Below are positions 43,268 through 54,700 of a stretch of 64,000 nt of DNA, piece after piece. The DNA comes from Gordius sp. MW1. Taxonomy: Eukaryota > Nematomorpha > Gordioida > Gordea > Gordiidae. Under the pieces are notes generated by a model that ran no database searches, was not told the origin of the DNA, and saw only the letters and a list, made by a program, of their open reading frames with translations. The DNA lies in assembly GCA_964036665.1 (NCBI GenBank), contig OZ038527.1, forward strand, positions 26,881,901 through 26,945,900, read 5' to 3'. The translations under genes were made by a program, and so were the position numbers. Within the stretch, counting starts at the first letter, position 1; every line of letters starts with the position of its first letter.

Positions 43268-44320
43268 TTGCTATGCAATTTATGGGCTCGTTTTTTGTCG
43301 TCCGTCCGTCCGTCCACCAAGTTATTACACCAGCTTTCAACTTTCTGACTTGCAGGTTCGAGTTCAATCCCCGGAGAGGACAATTTTTTTTAAATTAAAT
43401 TAATATTTTGTTCTTGTTAATACCATTGATAATATGACTTTTTGACGTTCCGCTGCCTACTGACCAATAAAAAAAATGACCATTGGCAAATAAATCGAAA
43501 TTTTATTTTTCGTTTTTGAACTGGTATATTAGGTTAACGTTGATAATTACCCTATGCCCTCCCGTAGAAAGGCCTATGCCTCTACTGATATGGGTCCCTG
43601 TGCCCCTACAAAAGCCTATGCCTCTACTGATGTGGGTTCGAATCCCGGCGAGGGCAAATTCTTAATTTCTGGTTCAAATCGCGGAGAGGGCAAAATTTTA
43701 TTTTTTTAAATTAAATTAATATATTGTTCTTGTTAATACCATTGATAATGTGACTTTTTGGCCATCCGCTGGCTACTGACCAATGAAAAAATGACAATTG
43801 GCCAAAGTATAAATCGAAATTTTTTTTCGTTTTTGAATTGGTATATTAGGTTAACATTGATAATTACCCTGTGCCCTCCCCTAGAAGAGCCTATGCCTCT
43901 ACTGATATGGGTCCCTGTGCCCCTGCAAAGGCTTATGCCTTTACTGATGTGGGTTCGAATCCCGAAGAAAGCAAATTTTTAATTTTTTTTTAAATTAAAT
44001 TAATATATTGTTCTTGTTAATACCCTTAATAATACGACTTTTTAATCGTGTCCTGGCTACTGACCAATAAAAAAAATTACCATTGGCCAAATTGTGATTC
44101 GAAATTTTTTTTCGTTTTTTTTCAACCTAATATATTGTTTTTGTTAATACAATTGATAATATGGCCTTTTGGCCATATGCTAGCTGCTGACCAATGGAAA
44201 AAAATCATCATTGGCCAAAGTGTGAATCGAAATTTTTTTCTTAATTTTTTTGACTCGTATGTATTTATAAACCGTCTCTTGGTACTGACCAATGGAAAAA
44301 ATGACCATTGGCCAAATTGT
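43268..44320. repeat. Composite tRNA-like SINE / hairpin-satellite units
   Basis: Starts ATTGCTATGCAATTTATGGG, then GGTTCGAGTTCAATCCCC (B-box-like) near 43353. Two ~300-bp units follow. Each has TATATTAGGTTAAC, GCCTATGCCTCTACTGAT twice, GTGGGTTCGAATCCCG (near 43623 and 43948), then AT-rich sequence and the CCAATG..CATTGGCC satellite unit. In the first unit TGCCCTC at the start pairs with GAGGGCA after the B box, like a tRNA acceptor stem. The internal duplication and missing D-arm argue against a working tRNA gene. Confidence 0.65.
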
Positions 44321-45165
44321 GATTGGCGCTCCGTCGCTTACCTACTTTCGAGTTGTGATACTGTGCAGCATTTTAATCTCAGGTCACTTACGGCCGACTC
44401 TGGTCACGAATGGCTTGAATGTATCCCAAGTAAACACTCAGGACTTTTGCTTTCAAATCCAGAAGTTTCGTATGCAATAGCTCTTCGCTTAGGTATTAAA
44501 GTTACCATAGGATATCCCTGCAAAAATTGCAATAAGGAAATAGATATCTGGGCTCATCACCCACTCCATTGCAAGTTAAACAAATATCGCTTTATCCGAC
44601 ATCAAAAGATAAACCTTTTAATCCAATCGGCTTTAAAAAAGGCCGGCACTCCTTCCATCCTTGAACCCTCCGATCCTTCTTTAGAAGGTAGAATGCGTCC
44701 CGATGGAGCTTCTATGATCCCCTGGGAGGATGGTAAGTTCCTAGCATGGGACTTTACCTGCTTAGATATCTTTGCGCCAACTAATAATAATTATAACCCA
44801 CTTTCTTGCGCCGAAGATCGTAAAACATTCAAATACCGAGCCATTGCTCCTTCTAAGATTTTTATTCCAATAGTAGCTTCCTGTTCGGCTACTTTTGGCA
44901 AAAAAGCATTAGCTTTTTAAATCGATAGGAAACAGATCCCCTAAAGCTAAATACTCACCCAGCTTTATTTTACGCCAAAAAATCGGCATTTTGATAGCTA
45001 AATATAATTACAAATCTTTATCCGACACATGGCCTGTGTTGGCTATTGACGAATGTGATGAATAATTTTTTTTTATTTATAATATTATTTTATGCTCGTT
45101 TATTGTATATTTCATGTATCAATTTTACCTAATAAAAGCATTTTAACATCAAAAAAAAAATATGT
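44320..45165 (+). pseudogene. RLE-type retroelement copy 5, 5'-truncated
   Basis: Begins directly at a satellite unit with RSVAYLLSSCDTVQHFNLRS and continues GHEWLECIPSK, CKNC...HHPLHC, EGRMRPDG, WDFTCLDIFAPT, CAEDRKTFKY and ASCSATFGKKALAF before a frameshift near 44920. The rest (IGILIAKYNYKSLSDTWPV) continues to about 45063, followed by an AT-rich 3' UTR and an A run near 45150. It lacks the N-terminal and RT domains. Knuckle and nuclease residues are intact. Confidence 0.85.
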
Positions 45166-45540
45166 CCTTAAAATTGAGTTTATACATTTTATTTTAACAT
45201 ATAACCACAAAATAACAAGTGTAATAAGTAATATATTTTGGTCGAAATTAAATTAAACTCCTTTTAAGCCATTTTTCCAATTAAAGTCTTGAATTTGTAA
45301 GTCTTGTTGCTTAAATTCCATCCTTTTTCCAAGCCATTGCCGCGGACTTTGTTATGCAAAGTTTTTAAAGATAAGATTTATAAAATTAGTAACAAAAACA
45401 ATTAAATCACAACTATGCTACCTATCAACATCTGCTTCTCTGAAGACCAAAATGTTATGTCTTTTAATTAAAATTCTTTTGCAATGAAATGAGAGCAGAA
45501 GCTATGGGATTATAATACAAATTTTTTATTTTTGATATAG

Positions 45541-45756
45541 GTATGGTTCCAAAATTCCAGAGCGCGACAAAAGAAATATGTGAAACCATTCGATCCCCGT
45601 CTACTAGGTTACAATTACGCTGACAAAAATTACGGATTTTATTCATTTACAATTCCTTACCTAAATTCAGACGATACAACAAGTCCACCACCCCTAAATG
45701 ATAAAATGGCGGAGGTTGGAAGTGATTTTAAACAAGAGAGTGACACATCCCCTTAG
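45541..45756 (+). CDS. Last exon of a LIM-homeobox gene (Arrowhead/Lhx6-8-like)
   Basis: The acceptor TTTTTGATATAG precedes a 71-codon frame ending at TAG 45754-45756. It starts VWFQNSRARQKKY, the recognition helix of a homeodomain; the intron falls just before VWFQN, a common homeobox intron position. The NSRARQKK wording resembles the Arrowhead/Lhx6-8 group. The C-terminal tail is short, with NYGFYSFTIPYL and a Ser/Thr/Pro/acidic end. LIM domains and the rest of the homeodomain must lie upstream and are not visible in the window. Role: DNA-binding transcription factor. Confidence 0.75.
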   Translation, partial: VWFQNSRARQKKYVKPFDPRLLGYNYADKNYGFYSFTIPYLNSDDTTSPPPLNDKMAEVGSDFKQESDTSP

Positions 45757-46785
45757 CAAAATTGCGCGGCAAAGACTTTGAATTTAAAATTATTATAGAA
45801 TTATAACAAAACTATGTTTTAAAAATACAAAAATTAATTATTTTACCCTTTCCTTAAATTATAACCTCGCTTCCCCTTTCATGTTATATTATTCTGACTA
45901 CGGCAATTTACATTTTATTTTAAAGCTCAGTCCGATGTGCAATACGCTTACATTCCCTTAGACAAATGGATTTAACTCATCGTGCAATAATATTATGTGT
46001 AATAAATAATTTTATAATTGTGTTGCAAACGATTATTTAAGTCTAGACATAATATGAGATTATCCTCCCACCCAAATGATGAAAAAAAAAATTTTCAATG
46101 CAGAAACCCTTAAAAATTAAAAAAAATTAGGTTTTGGCCCCCCCCCTGATTGAACTTTTAAACGTTTTGCCCCTCCCCCTTTAATCCAAAACCTGGCTAC
46201 GCCCATGCTTGCTTCATAGGCAAGGCTTATTTATAGAAATATATACTAACGATTATTTTAAATGTTCTAAATAATATTTCAAGGGCGTGTCTTAATATCG
46301 GATTTTGCTGCGCAGATTAATATTACTAAAAATTCCATATTTGTACCAAAAGTATGAATGTGAGCGAAAATTGTTTATAATACAATTAGCATAACTTATC
46401 AAAAAGTTTAACAAATGTGTATTATTACTTAAGTATTTTTGAATTTAATTGAAAATTATATGTCTTTACAGAGATTTTAATGTATATACACTTTTTGTAA
46501 ATGTCTTGAAGGCCTGAATTATGAGAAATTAAATTGCTAATTAAAAGTTTAGCTTTTTAAATCCATTAAATCTCTAGCAAGTTAATTAATTAATTATGAA
46601 TGCCTAAAGAATTTATTACATGGGCGAAATTTTATAAGTCAACAATGAGCGACACAGCGCTACTATAACTACAAAATTATCTAAACCCATTAATGGGATG
46701 CATTTGGAATTTGGCAAAATGCCCACCTTTTCATTTTCAGAATTATACTACAAAAATTAAGAATTTTAATAATGTAGCGTTGCAT

Positions 46786-46950
46786 AAGCATAGCCAAAAT
46801 TGGATTAAGGGTGGGGGGGGGGCAATAATGACGGCGGGAGGGGCAAAATGATTAGTAATTTAATCATAATTATAATAAGCTTTGAAAATTTTGTGAATTT
46901 ACAGGGGGCAGCAGCCACCCTTCCCTGCCACCCCCTGGCTACGTCCATTC
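46786..46950. mobile_element. CATGGGCGTAGCC-family MITE
   Basis: G-rich left part with CAATAATGACGGCGGGAGGGG, AT core, GGGGGCAGCAGCCACCC and the right end CCTGGCTACGTCCATTC. Another right end (CCTGGCTACGCCCATG) lies at 46192-46207. Confidence 0.7.
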
Positions 46951-47147
46951 AGCTAAGTAGCGGTGCGCATTATTGTTTTAGGCAGGTAGAGGAGCCGAAC
47001 TATAGATTAAACGGTATCTAAATTTTATCCGTAAAATCCATTACATTGTATATGGTATTAATTGAAGCACTACAACCTATTTAATTGATTGATTGGGCTT
47101 TTCAAGCACAGTTAATACACATATTTAATTAAAATGTAAATTAGAAC

Positions 47148-47300
47148 GATGAACGTAGCTAGGGGGGCTGCTGGCCCCTTCTAAATCTATGATTTTGTTT
47201 ACATTTATTAAAATTATGGCTAGTATTTCAAAAAATGATCATTTTGCCCCTCCCTAAATCATTATTGCCTCCTCTAATTCCAATACTGGCTACGCCCATG
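47148..47300. mobile_element. CATGGGCGTAGCC-family MITE
   Basis: Degenerate left end GATGAACGTAGCTAGG, core AATGATCATTTTGCCCCTCC, right end ACTGGCTACGCCCATG. Lies about 340 bp upstream of the first visible kinase exon. Confidence 0.75.
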
Positions 47301-47637
47301 CATAGAACCATAGTATTAAGACTTATGAAATGAAGATATTTTAAAATAAATTGTAATTATAAAAAAACCAGTACAGTATTTAATATTTAAATGTATTTGT
47401 TGTAATATTTTTTTGCAATATTACATAACAATCAATGTCGCATTTTATACCTATTTGTTATAAGACACGTAATGATTTGGTGATTGGTATTGATACTTCG
47501 TCACATTATATTATTCATTACATTTTACAAAATTTATATATTAGGAGTTCCTTGAGCGTTAGTATTTCGATTTAAACTTCAATAATGACGCGACTAATAC
47601 CTCCTTGCTTTGAAAACTCTTCCTTTTCATTTTACAG

Positions 47638-47786
47638 ATTTATGTGGCAATGGAATTGGCTGGTCACGGAGATTTATTACAATACATAAAACTCAAGAGT
47701 GCGCTCGATGAAAGACGGGCCAGGCACATGTTTTTAGAACTGACGAACGGCATTTCATACCTACACCAAAATAATATAGTTCATAG
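47638..47786 (+). CDS. TSSK-like kinase, exon with hinge and C-lobe start
   Basis: The acceptor TTTCATTTTACAG precedes the frame IYVAMELAGHGDLLQYIKLK ... HMFLELTNGISYLHQNNIVH, ending in a donor that splits the Arg codon of HRD (CAT AG|GTGAAT). This covers the hinge and helices D-E of a protein kinase. The glycine loop and VAIK lysine exons are not found upstream to the homeobox exon at 45.7 kb, so the N-lobe lies elsewhere or is missing. Confidence 0.85.
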
Positions 47787-47837
47787 GTGAATCTAAATCT
47801 ATAATTATTTTATCTTTGTGCCAATATTATATCTTAG

Positions 47838-47920
47838 GGACTTGAAGTGTGAAAATTTGTTGTTGGACGTCAATAACAGTATCAAAATATCGGATTTTGG
47901 ATTTGCGCGATACCACGAAG
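47838..47920 (+). CDS. TSSK-like kinase, catalytic loop and DFG exon
   Basis: After a 51-bp intron the exon completes HRDLKCENLLLD and runs SIKISDFGFARYHE, with both catalytic Asp residues present. The wording (DLKCENLLLD, SDFGFAR) is that of testis-specific serine kinases. The donor GAAG|GTATGG leaves one base that is completed in the next exon. Confidence 0.88.
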
Positions 47921-47998
47921 GTATGGTTACTAGCCATACTTACCTTAATATAGCCCAAAACGTAACTGAATTGTAACATATCCTGCTTACATTTAGTT

Positions 47999-48553
47999 AT
48001 TTTTCTTTTTTTTTTTCTTCTTCTTTTTTTTCTTCTTCTTCTTTTTCTTCTTCTTTTCTTCTTCTTTTTATTTTTATTTTGTTTCTTCTTTTTTTTTTTT
48101 TATTTTTTTTTTTCATCTTTCTTTATTTTTTTTCTTTTTCTCCTTTTTTTCTTTTACTTCTTCTTTTTTTTCTTCTCCTTTTTTTCTTTTCTTTTTTTTT
48201 CTTTTCTTTTTCTTCTTTTTTTTATTTGTCTTTTTTTCTTTTTTTTTCTTTTTTTTCTTTTTTTTATATTTCTTCTTTTTCTTATTTTTCTTCTTTTTTC
48301 TTTTTTTATTTTTCTTCTTTTTTTTCTTTTTATTCTTTTTTTTCTTTTTCTTCTTATTTTTATGTTTCTTTTTTTTCTTTTTTTTCTTCTTCTATTTTTT
48401 CTTTTTCTTCTTTTTTTATTTTTCTTTTTTTTCATTTTTTTCTTCTTTTTATTCTTTTTTTTCTTTTTCTTCTTTTTTTATGTTTCTTTTTTTTCTTCTT
48501 TTTCTTCTTCTTTTTCTTCTTTTTTTATTTTTTTTATTTTTCTTCTTCTCTAA
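47999..48553 (+). repeat. ~555-bp polypyrimidine (TTC/TTTTC) tract in kinase intron
   Basis: Almost pure T and C on the plus strand, with rare A, filling most of the 724-bp intron between the DFG and APE exons. The long F- or K-rich frames across it are artefacts. Could form triplex DNA and is prone to length errors. Confidence 0.95.
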
Positions 48554-48592
48554 ATGTATATAAACACGATATGTTACAATAAGATATTCTGA

Positions 48593-48793
<201 letters not shown>

Positions 48794-49153
48794 TAATTCG
48801 ACCAACTATTGTTTTGTAATTTCTAGTTGATCTGGAATTTTCCAGAAGTTACATGTACATTGCTCCTTTAAACAAGTTTTTTGGGCTAACCCGTTGCGAA
48901 TAAGTGCATACCTTTTAGGCAACCAAACATTTTAATAAACCTATTATAGATATTGATTCCACTATAATTAATAATGTAATGTAATTTATATTAATTTACA
49001 TGACTTCTAATATGAAAAAATTTACCATGGGATTCATTTGCTTGCCAATATATTATGTACAAACTGTTTAAACTCCTGTTTTATCAATGACTTAAGACTA
49101 GACTAAAGAACTTGGCTATTATTTAAAAAAATATTAAAACCGTTGTCTACTAG

Positions 49154-49513
49154 GTTTGTGGTTCAATGCCATACGATGATTTTAATATCAAAAAGATGAT
49201 TAAAGAACAAACCGAGAAAAGAGTTGGATTCTTGCGATAAAAAAAACCTTTCTACCGAAGTGAAAGAACTGATTTATATATTGCTAGAATCGGATATCGA
49301 TAAGAGGGCCAGAATATCAGATATAAGAAGTAGTTAATGGATAAAATGAAGATGAAAATTATACGGAGTCAAGTGCGACGAAATACAATAAAATAAGCGA
49401 AACCTCGAAAAAGGGTAATGTTATAGTAGATGTCGTTGAAAAGAGAAAAGATAACAAAAAGCATACCAAGAGAATTATTGAGTCTCAAGATATAATCAAT
49501 TCGATCGAATAAA
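49154..49513 (+). pseudogene. TSSK-like kinase, last exon, frame broken
   Basis: The acceptor CTACTAG precedes VCGSMPYDDFNIKKMIKEQ, then TEKRVGF and an in-frame stop at 49238-49240. One base away the frame continues KNLSTEVKELIYILLESDID, then KRARISDIRSS, as expected for the C-lobe end. A second break at about 49334 precedes a third open frame (ENYTESSATKYNKISETSKK to a stop near 49513), a plausible Lys/Ser-rich tail. So at least two indels or decay events disrupt the C-terminus. Confidence 0.7.
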
Positions 49514-49519
49514 TTATTT

Positions 49520-50570
49520 GCAACCGTAAATTTAGTAGACGTTTATGTTTTTTATTTGGCCAAGATTGACCCGAGCTCGAAAATCGCGAACATCTTTGTT
49601 AAATCGTATAATTTAAATAATTTATATAGTTAATATTGATGAGTGGAATTGCTTTAGAACATGAACAACCTTAATTTATTACTAGATAAGAATCGTTTAT
49701 CCTGCTAAAACCTATGACTAATTTTAATTTTTATAAAGATCTTCAAATTATTTCGATATAAAATAAAGTAGTTTTTCCTTTTTAAATATATTTTTTCGGT
49801 GTTCTTGCATGTATATATTAAAAAAAGAATAAAATGCAACAATTTCCATTAAAAAATCACAGTGAAGAGGGGTTGTAAGTATAGCTATATATCTTTAAAT
49901 CATAGTTGGGTAAATTGATTTTATAATTTCTTGGCTATGATCTGTTTTGAGTTTGCCATGAGCAGGCCCCCGAGCCCGAAGCTCAATCATTTAATCCAGT
50001 TCTCCATGTAAACCTATAGTTAGGGGGGATTCATAAAGCCCTTGTTTTGTAAAGTAAATTTTAGCGCCTTCCAACCATAGCTATATTTTTACTTTACAAA
50101 AATACAAATTTTGAGTTCCCCTTAATTTTAGTTTAAGAATATATAAATTTATTTTTAAGGCCAAATTCTTACTCGATATTGTGCTATTAGAATAAAACGG
50201 TTTTAGATCAGGTTTTAGAGATAACCCAATGAATGTGTTTTGTTTTCATTCCATAACTTTAAGCGAACAGAAAGGTAAACGAAATTAATATATTTTCTAA
50301 AATATTATTAGAAAAGAACAATTTTAAAAACCTAATTCATGCAAAGAGCTGTTAAAACAAAGTTTAAAATGAGCTATTGTGCCCTTATAAAATTAATTTG
50401 AATTATAATTCTCGTTCCATTCGGAATTGGACTAGGTACTCTTAAAAATAAACTTAAACTTAGTAATTAATATGAAGGAACTAGTAAATTATAAGACTTA
50501 TTTATTAAGTAAATTTATGATTTGAGTTAATAATATACAAAAGGTTTTTAATTTAAGACGCCTATACATG
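49520..50570. other. No gene recognised
   Basis: AT-rich DNA between the kinase tail and a MITE. I see no exon-like blocks or clear repeats. Confidence 0.4.
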
Positions 50571-50576
50571 GGCGTA

Positions 50577-50702
50577 GCCAAGCGAAGGCGGGGAAGGGCA
50601 GCTTTCTCGCCCTCCCTCCCCCCTAATTTAAAAAATCGTTTAAAACTGTGGTCAAAATTTAAAAATTCTCTCTAAATCATTTATCTCCTGGTTACGCACA
50701 TG
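50577..50702. mobile_element. CATGGGCGTAGCC-family MITE
   Basis: CATGGGCGTAGCCAAG at the left and CCTGGTTACGCACATG at the right; short AT core. Confidence 0.75.
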
Positions 50703-50704
50703 CA

Positions 50705-51040
50705 CAAATTTTAGCACATTGGCAAAAGGACTTTGTTTGGCTTGCGACATTCGCCCAATCTAACTAAAACAAAGATCCTCTCTCTACAGCCGAGGCTCCT
50801 AAAATTTCAAAATACTCGGAACTGAACAAAACTATATTTTTTGCCACATTGCGACAATTACTCTCATAACCTTTGGCCCCGAGGCTAAAAATTATTTAAA
50901 AGGAGGGAACCAAATTTCGTTGCTCTCCCATAATAATCGCGAATCCTTTTCCATATGACAGAAAATCGGCATTACTAATTATAAATATAATTCAATGGCT
51001 AATTTGGAATGTCTTCCAAATATTAAAAATATGTAACTTT
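50705..51040 (+). pseudogene. RLE-type retroelement copy 6, 3' fragment
   Basis: Degraded nuclease-tail sequence. TTGGCAAAAGGACTTTGTTT matches the AWEKGLSLAWD region of copy 4, followed by equivalents of SAEALKISKYSD and the CPIATTTLTTFGP block, with many stops. It is subfamily-2-like. It starts right after a MITE and ends in an AT-rich UTR. Confidence 0.7.
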
Positions 51041-51541
51041 TTTATTTATTTCATTCATCTTCACAAAATATGTATTAATACCTATATATTAAACACTCTT
51101 AGACTACTTAACAAATTCGTAATTTAAATTAACTTTCACGCCTCTATTCATATATATAATTTTTTTAATAAAACTTGCATAATAAATGCATTTATTTTAA
51201 AGCATTACATGATTAGTAATGTAGAATTGATAAAATTACAGGTGTTTGTTGTATAAAATATGGAATGCCATAAAATTACATAAAACGTATGACATTAAAG
51301 AATTGTTTGTTTAAATAAAATTCACAACGATAAAAATAGTAATTACAAACGTAAATTAGTATAGCCGAATCATATAAGCCTAAGCTAAAATTTCTTATAA
51401 ATCGCTTCGCCTGTATTGTAATCAATAATAAAAGTAATAATAATTTTTCGTGCGTTTAATATATATTTACATGATTTAAAAGTACATGCAAAAAATAAAA
51501 AAAATAGTTGAGCGGCGTTGCAATAAAACAAAAGGCCCCCT

Positions 51542-51799
51542 TTAAAGGCCGAAAGGATCCTTATTTAGACGAAGAAGGTGTGCTCCGCTGGTTAATCGCT
51601 TTTTGGAAGAACTAAAAGTGGAAGGGGGGTTTGGGGTATTTGGACTTTTTAAACCCTTTCCTTTGATACTGTTGCCCGTGCTAGGGGTTGATTTAGCTCC
51701 GTCTTCAAAAACTCCACTAGTGCCCGAGGATTGATGCTTAGGCGTGGGTGTTTTTGTCCGTAACCGCTAGATACTACGTGCGTGGTTGGAGTGTGAGAC
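51542..51799 (-). CDS. Spectraplakin last exon, S/T/P-rich tail
   Basis: Strong acceptor CCTATTCCTTCAG. The phase from the previous exon gives [17 protein letters not shown] run of five A at about 51751-51755 then breaks frame; the neighbouring frame continues [20 protein letters not shown] and [20 protein letters not shown], ending KDPFGL at the stop 51542-51544. One extra A in the run would restore a single frame. Confidence 0.65.
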
Positions 51800-54700
51800 C
51801 TGAAGGAATAGGATTATAAAACGACGGTATTTTAGTAGGGAAATGATATAATTATAAATCTTCATGTTACATGCATAGACTACATAGACTACCCATGTCA
51901 TATGTTCCATATGGCAAATTGTGTGTGAAATTTGCCTCCATTTTGATGAACACTACCGTCCTATATCACATAATGGCGTTTTGCGCTGTGCCGTTTTGTT
52001 CAAACAGAGAGGTAAAGAAAAAAGGTTTTGATTCCATAAATAAGTAAGATATTACAAAATATTTGATATTTTTAAAAATTTTAAATATCATTACAGTTTT
52101 TACATTTTTAATTTTTATGAAATGTGTCAGTAATAAAATTTTTAAAAATATCATATATTTTGTAATATCTTACTTATTTATGGAATCAAAACCTTTTTTC
52201 TTTACCTCTCCTGTTCGAACAAAACGGCACAGCGCAAAACGCCATTATGTGATATAGGACGGTAGTGTTCATCAAAATGGCGGAAAAACACACACACATT
52301 CTATACCGTGATGAGCAGTCTATGTAGTTTATGGTTACATGTAGTAACCACTGCTTATTTGATTGCTCGCGCCATATTAAACTACGTTCACTTCGAAACT
52401 TTGATTGACTCATTTCTATTATCTTATATCTCGCGACATACTACTTCGCTACGTTAATAGACCTAATTGTTTTCTCACATCTAGCTCGCGGATTCACCAC
52501 TAAATGTTAATTGACTTAATGTCTTATTTCGATTAGCTCGCAATTATATTAAAAAGAGTTTTTACACTTCTTTACTACTTACTTTCTCGTAAATGTTTCC
52601 CTTTTGTTAGATATTTAATAAAGTATTTTAGTACTTAATAATTTGGTATTTATTTTCCGATAGACACAAGGCGTTTGGCTCGTCAAATTTGAAAAATACT
52701 TTTTTTATTTATTCCTTTAATATTATGTATCATATACCTAATAAATTTAAAGAAAAAATATAAACTAACATGTTGAAATTTGACAAAAAATTATTGAGCC
52801 ATTGCATATATGATTAATCCCCTGAATTATTGGGCGATATAAAATCTAAAACGATAAAAAATCTTAAGACGAGGTTTGAAATTTCCTTAAATCTCAAACA
52901 GAATTATCAAATTTCAATTTGCGAAGTTGGCAAAGGAAAACCTCCTTTTTTACTACTTGTATCAACTACCTGATGGGCAAAGATGCTAAGGCGGGGACCG
53001 GCGATTGTGGTCGACTGCTTATACGGGAAGAAGCCTTGCTGCCCGGTTTGCTACTAGCTCGACTACCAGTACCCGAGTGACAACAAAAAATAATACCTTC
53101 AACGCTCAGTCTGATTATTCCGTTCTAAAAAGAATTCAGTCTCGGTAATTTTTTAAAATGAATTATTTCATACAAGATTTATGGCCATGGGCGTAGCCAA
53201 GAAATCCAAAAATTTGTTGAAATTTATTAAAATTTTGAAAAAATGATCATTTTGCCCCTCCCTAAATCATTATTGCCCTCCCTATAATTCCAATGCTGGC
53301 TACGGCCATGTCTATGGCGGCTCTTAACTAGCCGGTATATTCATAATGATTCGTGAAAAAGAATACGGTATATTGTATATAAATTGTGTTTTCTTAATCC
53401 AAAACCATTGAAAGCTTTTACAACAATTTATAAAATAAGCACAGCGTTTTGACAAATACAGGGTGTATAATAAAAAACGCGAGATCCCCTAAAATTACTT
53501 AAAAAAAGAAGATATAATATTAATGTTACCGTCGCTACTTTTCCTTGGGATGCGAGAAGCTGCAGCGCTATCGTAATAAGCGGAATATTGGTGGGGAGGT
53601 GTGGACGGAGTACTGGGTGTTTTTCTCCTTTCTGGTGTGTAGCTCGTCGAGGAGTTTATACGCCAGGGTGTTGATGAGGCGTTTTTTCTCGAATCTGGAA
53701 TACAGAGTGTGGTTCGAAGATATTTAGAACTTTGGTTGTTAAACTTTTAAATAACTAATCTCATTTAGCGTTTTAATATTACCGTTGTAACCCAAATCCA
53801 AACCATAAATCATTTTACATGCCTCCTAAAATTCAAATAACAACAAATTTGCTTTATTTCAATTTAAAATACGTATCAAAAGTAATAATTTTTCGTCGCA
53901 CTAATATTCTTTGTAAAAAGGTTTAATGCCACATTCACTATAATGTTTTAATTTTGATTGGAGGACAATTTAAATAGCGACCAAGTATAGTCAACTTAAG
54001 AGTACCTACTAATCACCGCTAACTAACCATCATACTATATCTATAGTCTCTGCTAAATACTTTGGTTATAGGGCCGGTAGAGCTGCTACTCAAACCTAAA
54101 GAGGATAAAAAGGAGGAGGCGGGAGTTTGTGGGGTGGGTACTGCTGGGAGATTTGGATTTGAAAGGAGGAGCCATCGCCTCGCTAACTCCCGGAGGCAAT
54201 ATCAACGTTTCGCGTAGCTCTATGTTGGTACGACCTTTGGCAATGCCGTATAAATTTAGGTGTCAAACGCAAATAGCTTCCTTAATCTCAGCATATTTAT
54301 ATATAAAAGATTGATATCATAGATAGATACTAGCTCAATTTTTTGTCACATCCTTTAGTTTCATACATTAAATTCATGTAATCAACTTAAATAGTTAAAA
54401 AAGGTAAAGTTGCTAATGTTTTAGAGCGTCAATATAAATTTAAGAACCAAAGACTAAGGGGTCATTTTTAAGAAGAAATTCTTTGGGAGCCATCCAATCT
54501 CTGTGGTTTAATTTAATTATAAATCACATTCATTCATATATCGTTGTAATATGAATGAAATTAACCATAATACAATGTAGACGGTGTCAAACACCTTTCT
54601 CAGGCATAATCAAAATTTTAATTAAATTAGTTAAATAATTTCTGGGGCTATTATTCGAATTTAGAGTATAAAATCATATATAAACCAATGTTTCAATCTT

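Noticed and set aside
43560-43640. Hammerhead-like CTGATG motif
   Set aside because: CTACTGATGTGG lacks the following stem and GAAA core; it is the tRNA-like repeat.
43560-43660. Functional tRNA gene
   Set aside because: B box and acceptor-like pairing are present, but the interior is duplicated and no proper D and anticodon arms fold by eye.
48079-48582. Long F/S-rich plus-strand frame and K/R-rich minus-strand frame
   Set aside because: They are translations of the polypyrimidine tract inside a kinase intron; no other coding signal.
52063-52257. Two similar small frames in opposite orientation
   Set aside because: They are the two arms of the P-like foldback rather than separate genes.
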